A DNA stretch of 64,000 nt from Byssovorax sp. GTDB taxonomy: Bacteria; Myxococcota_A; Polyangia; Polyangiales; Polyangiaceae. The stretch covers positions 49,406 through 113,405 of the forward strand of contig JANYGI010000040.1 in NCBI GenBank assembly GCA_025362495.1, written 5' to 3'. Under the pieces are notes generated by a model. The model was not told the origin of the DNA, did no database searches, and worked only from the letters and a program-made list of their open reading frames with translations. This document shows, piece after piece, positions 63,901 through 64,000 of this stretch (the stretch's first letter is position 1; every line of letters starts with the position of its first letter). The position numbers were made by a program, and so were the translations under genes.

Positions 63901-64000
63901 TGTGAGGGGAAATATCCTGAGCCTTGAGCCTCCGCCGGAGGCATCCCTCGCCCGCCGCCTACCATCGACACGACGAGCGCGCGCAGACGGCGTCAAGGGC
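60958..64000 (-). CDS. Giant MopE-repeat surface protein with DNRLRE domain (partial at right edge)
   Basis: At least 1010 residues; the frame is still open at the window edge, so the 5' end is not certain. Twelve modules of the MopE-type metal-binding repeat are visible (ETCDGLDNDCNGVVDNG and variants), each about 50-65 residues with a conserved Cys pattern. Modules 2, 3 and 4 closely match modules 7, 8 and 9, so there is a larger repeat of five modules, about 840 bases long at DNA level. The start has a Cys-rich EGF-like part (CASSSDCAAGDQCHTAGVCN). The C-terminus is a DNRLRE-type jelly-roll (RQALLRFDLSAIPASATIQS, PWSESTVTWASFASAYAPTV, LVSLVQAWVNGAAPNDGILL). It is probably secreted or displayed on the surface and binds calcium or copper. 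Bases 63890-63996 read less like protein. Confidence 0.85.
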   Translation of the reverse strand, partial: PLTPSARARRVDGRRRARDASGGGSRLRIFPLTEFKNACLTSLAQRADAAGNHKTYYQPELQALGVPTTVNVVSVCASSSDCAAGDQCHTAGVCNTATGACSNPPKPDGTPCNDGDACTQADSCQAGVCAGASPVTCAALDQCHLAGSCTAGTGQCSNPPVPNGAPIGGSAACNTGQQGVCAAGTTACTGGAVVCNRNTAPSTETCDGLDNDCNGVVDNGNPSGGAACSTGQLGVCAAGTTACTAGAVVCNRNSAPSTETCDGVLDQNCNGQVDEGCNCVNGSTQSCYTGSAGTAGVGACHTGTQTCVNGSFGACVGQVIPASETCDGVDNNCNGQKDEGFGTLSCGVGQCATTIAACANGQTTTCTPKPATAETCDGLDNDCDGVVDNGSPGAGLACATGNLGACSAGTTVCSNGAITCHQTTQPSAETCDGVDNNCDGAVDNGNPGGGLGCNTGKLGVCSGGTTVCSGGQVTCSQNVQPAAESCNGFDDNCDGVVDNGNPGGGLGCNTGKLGVCSGGTTVCAAGSIACTQNAQPSSEVCDGLSDENCNGQVDEGCSCVNGTTQSCYTGAAGTAGVGACHVGTQTCVNGGFGACVGQVIPASESCDGVDNNCNGQTDEGLGTISCGVGQCGDTVAACVSGHANTCAPNAPTAEVCDGLDNDCDGTVDNGSPGANAACGTGKQGICAAGTTACTAGAIVCNQTNAPTTETCDGVDNDCNGVVDNGNPSGGAACSTGQLGVCAGGTTACTSGAIVCNRNTAPSTETCDGLDNDCNGVVDNGNPGGAVACSTGQLGICSAGTTACSSGALACNQTAQPGTETCNGIDDNCDGVVDNGVPGCGSPICITLQRGLSGSVADALIATSAGSDGGPTANFGASSALTAGGVAPGQRQALLRFDLSAIPASATIQSATVTLHVQLYGGAPVRAHRVLSPWSESTVTWASFASAYAPTVAATFPGTSTTSASLVSLVQAWVNGAAPNDGILLERDLTGTTVFASSEAQQSLRPTLNICYLP

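Overview
The window is 64 kb of very GC-rich, densely coded bacterial DNA. It looks like a myxobacterium of the Polyangiales/Sorangium-Polyangium type. This is inferred from gene style, not from a marker gene: many Hanks-type Ser/Thr kinases (one with the HRDVSPQN catalytic loop), many lipoproteins with Gly/Ser/Ala-rich linkers, MopE-type metal-binding repeats, tandem FHA proteins, and an orphan polyketide extender-unit cassette.

Layout. 1-7.1 kb: end of an efflux pump with its MarR regulator, a frameshifted alpha/beta hydrolase, two divergent coiled-coil proteins, a cytochrome P450 remnant, a STAS protein and a Hint-domain lipoprotein. 7.1-10.5 kb: an ABC importer operon whose solute-binding protein carries an OmpA-type peptidoglycan-binding domain. 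10.7-14.0 kb: four translationally coupled genes fkbK-fkbJ-fkbI-fkbH for a (methoxy/hydroxy)malonyl-ACP extender unit, with no methyltransferase and no polyketide synthase nearby. 14.0-15.7 kb: a STAND-type ATPase and a Cys-rich lipoprotein.

15.9-21.2 kb (minus strand) is the most unusual system: six tightly packed genes for a lipoprotein truncated haemoglobin, an unknown exported protein, a Ser/Thr kinase, two lipoprotein monohaem c-type cytochromes, and an outer-membrane beta-barrel protein that itself carries a CxxCH haem motif. It looks like an envelope electron-transfer conduit with a gas-binding globin and a kinase. 21.4-25.5 kb holds a LamG-like lipoprotein, a second kinase operon and a ureidoglycolate lyase. 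25.6-29.2 kb is a fatty-acid beta-oxidation pair (fadN-type/fadA). 29.3-33.0 kb is a compact chemotaxis-like set (thioredoxin-like protein, membrane CheA-like kinase, CheX, CheY). 33.4-36.7 kb has an ECF sigma/anti-sigma pair coupled to a large envelope protein, then a small periplasmic protein with a strong terminator.

39.0-41.2 kb is a decayed hydrogenase-maturation operon (hypF, hypD, hypE, hypB), each gene truncated, internally deleted or frameshifted. 41.3-53.1 kb is mostly housekeeping: TPR protein, glyS, a dCMP-deaminase-like enzyme, purD, purE, tandem FHA proteins and a DciA-like protein. 53.1-57.5 kb is a three-gene envelope operon led by a dihaem cytochrome/beta-propeller lipoprotein, with a fossil duplicate of part of it upstream. 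57.5-60.9 kb has a POT-family transporter and then the scar of an integrative element: the C-terminal remnant of a tyrosine recombinase, the 3' half of a tRNA-Leu(CAA), two copies of a small ORF family and a Uma2 nuclease-fold protein. The right edge is filled by a giant MopE-repeat/DNRLRE protein.

Several genes (hydrolase, P450, hypE, hypB, recombinase) are broken by single-base indels or internal deletions. The large deletions argue for real decay. The one-base shifts could also be sequencing error.
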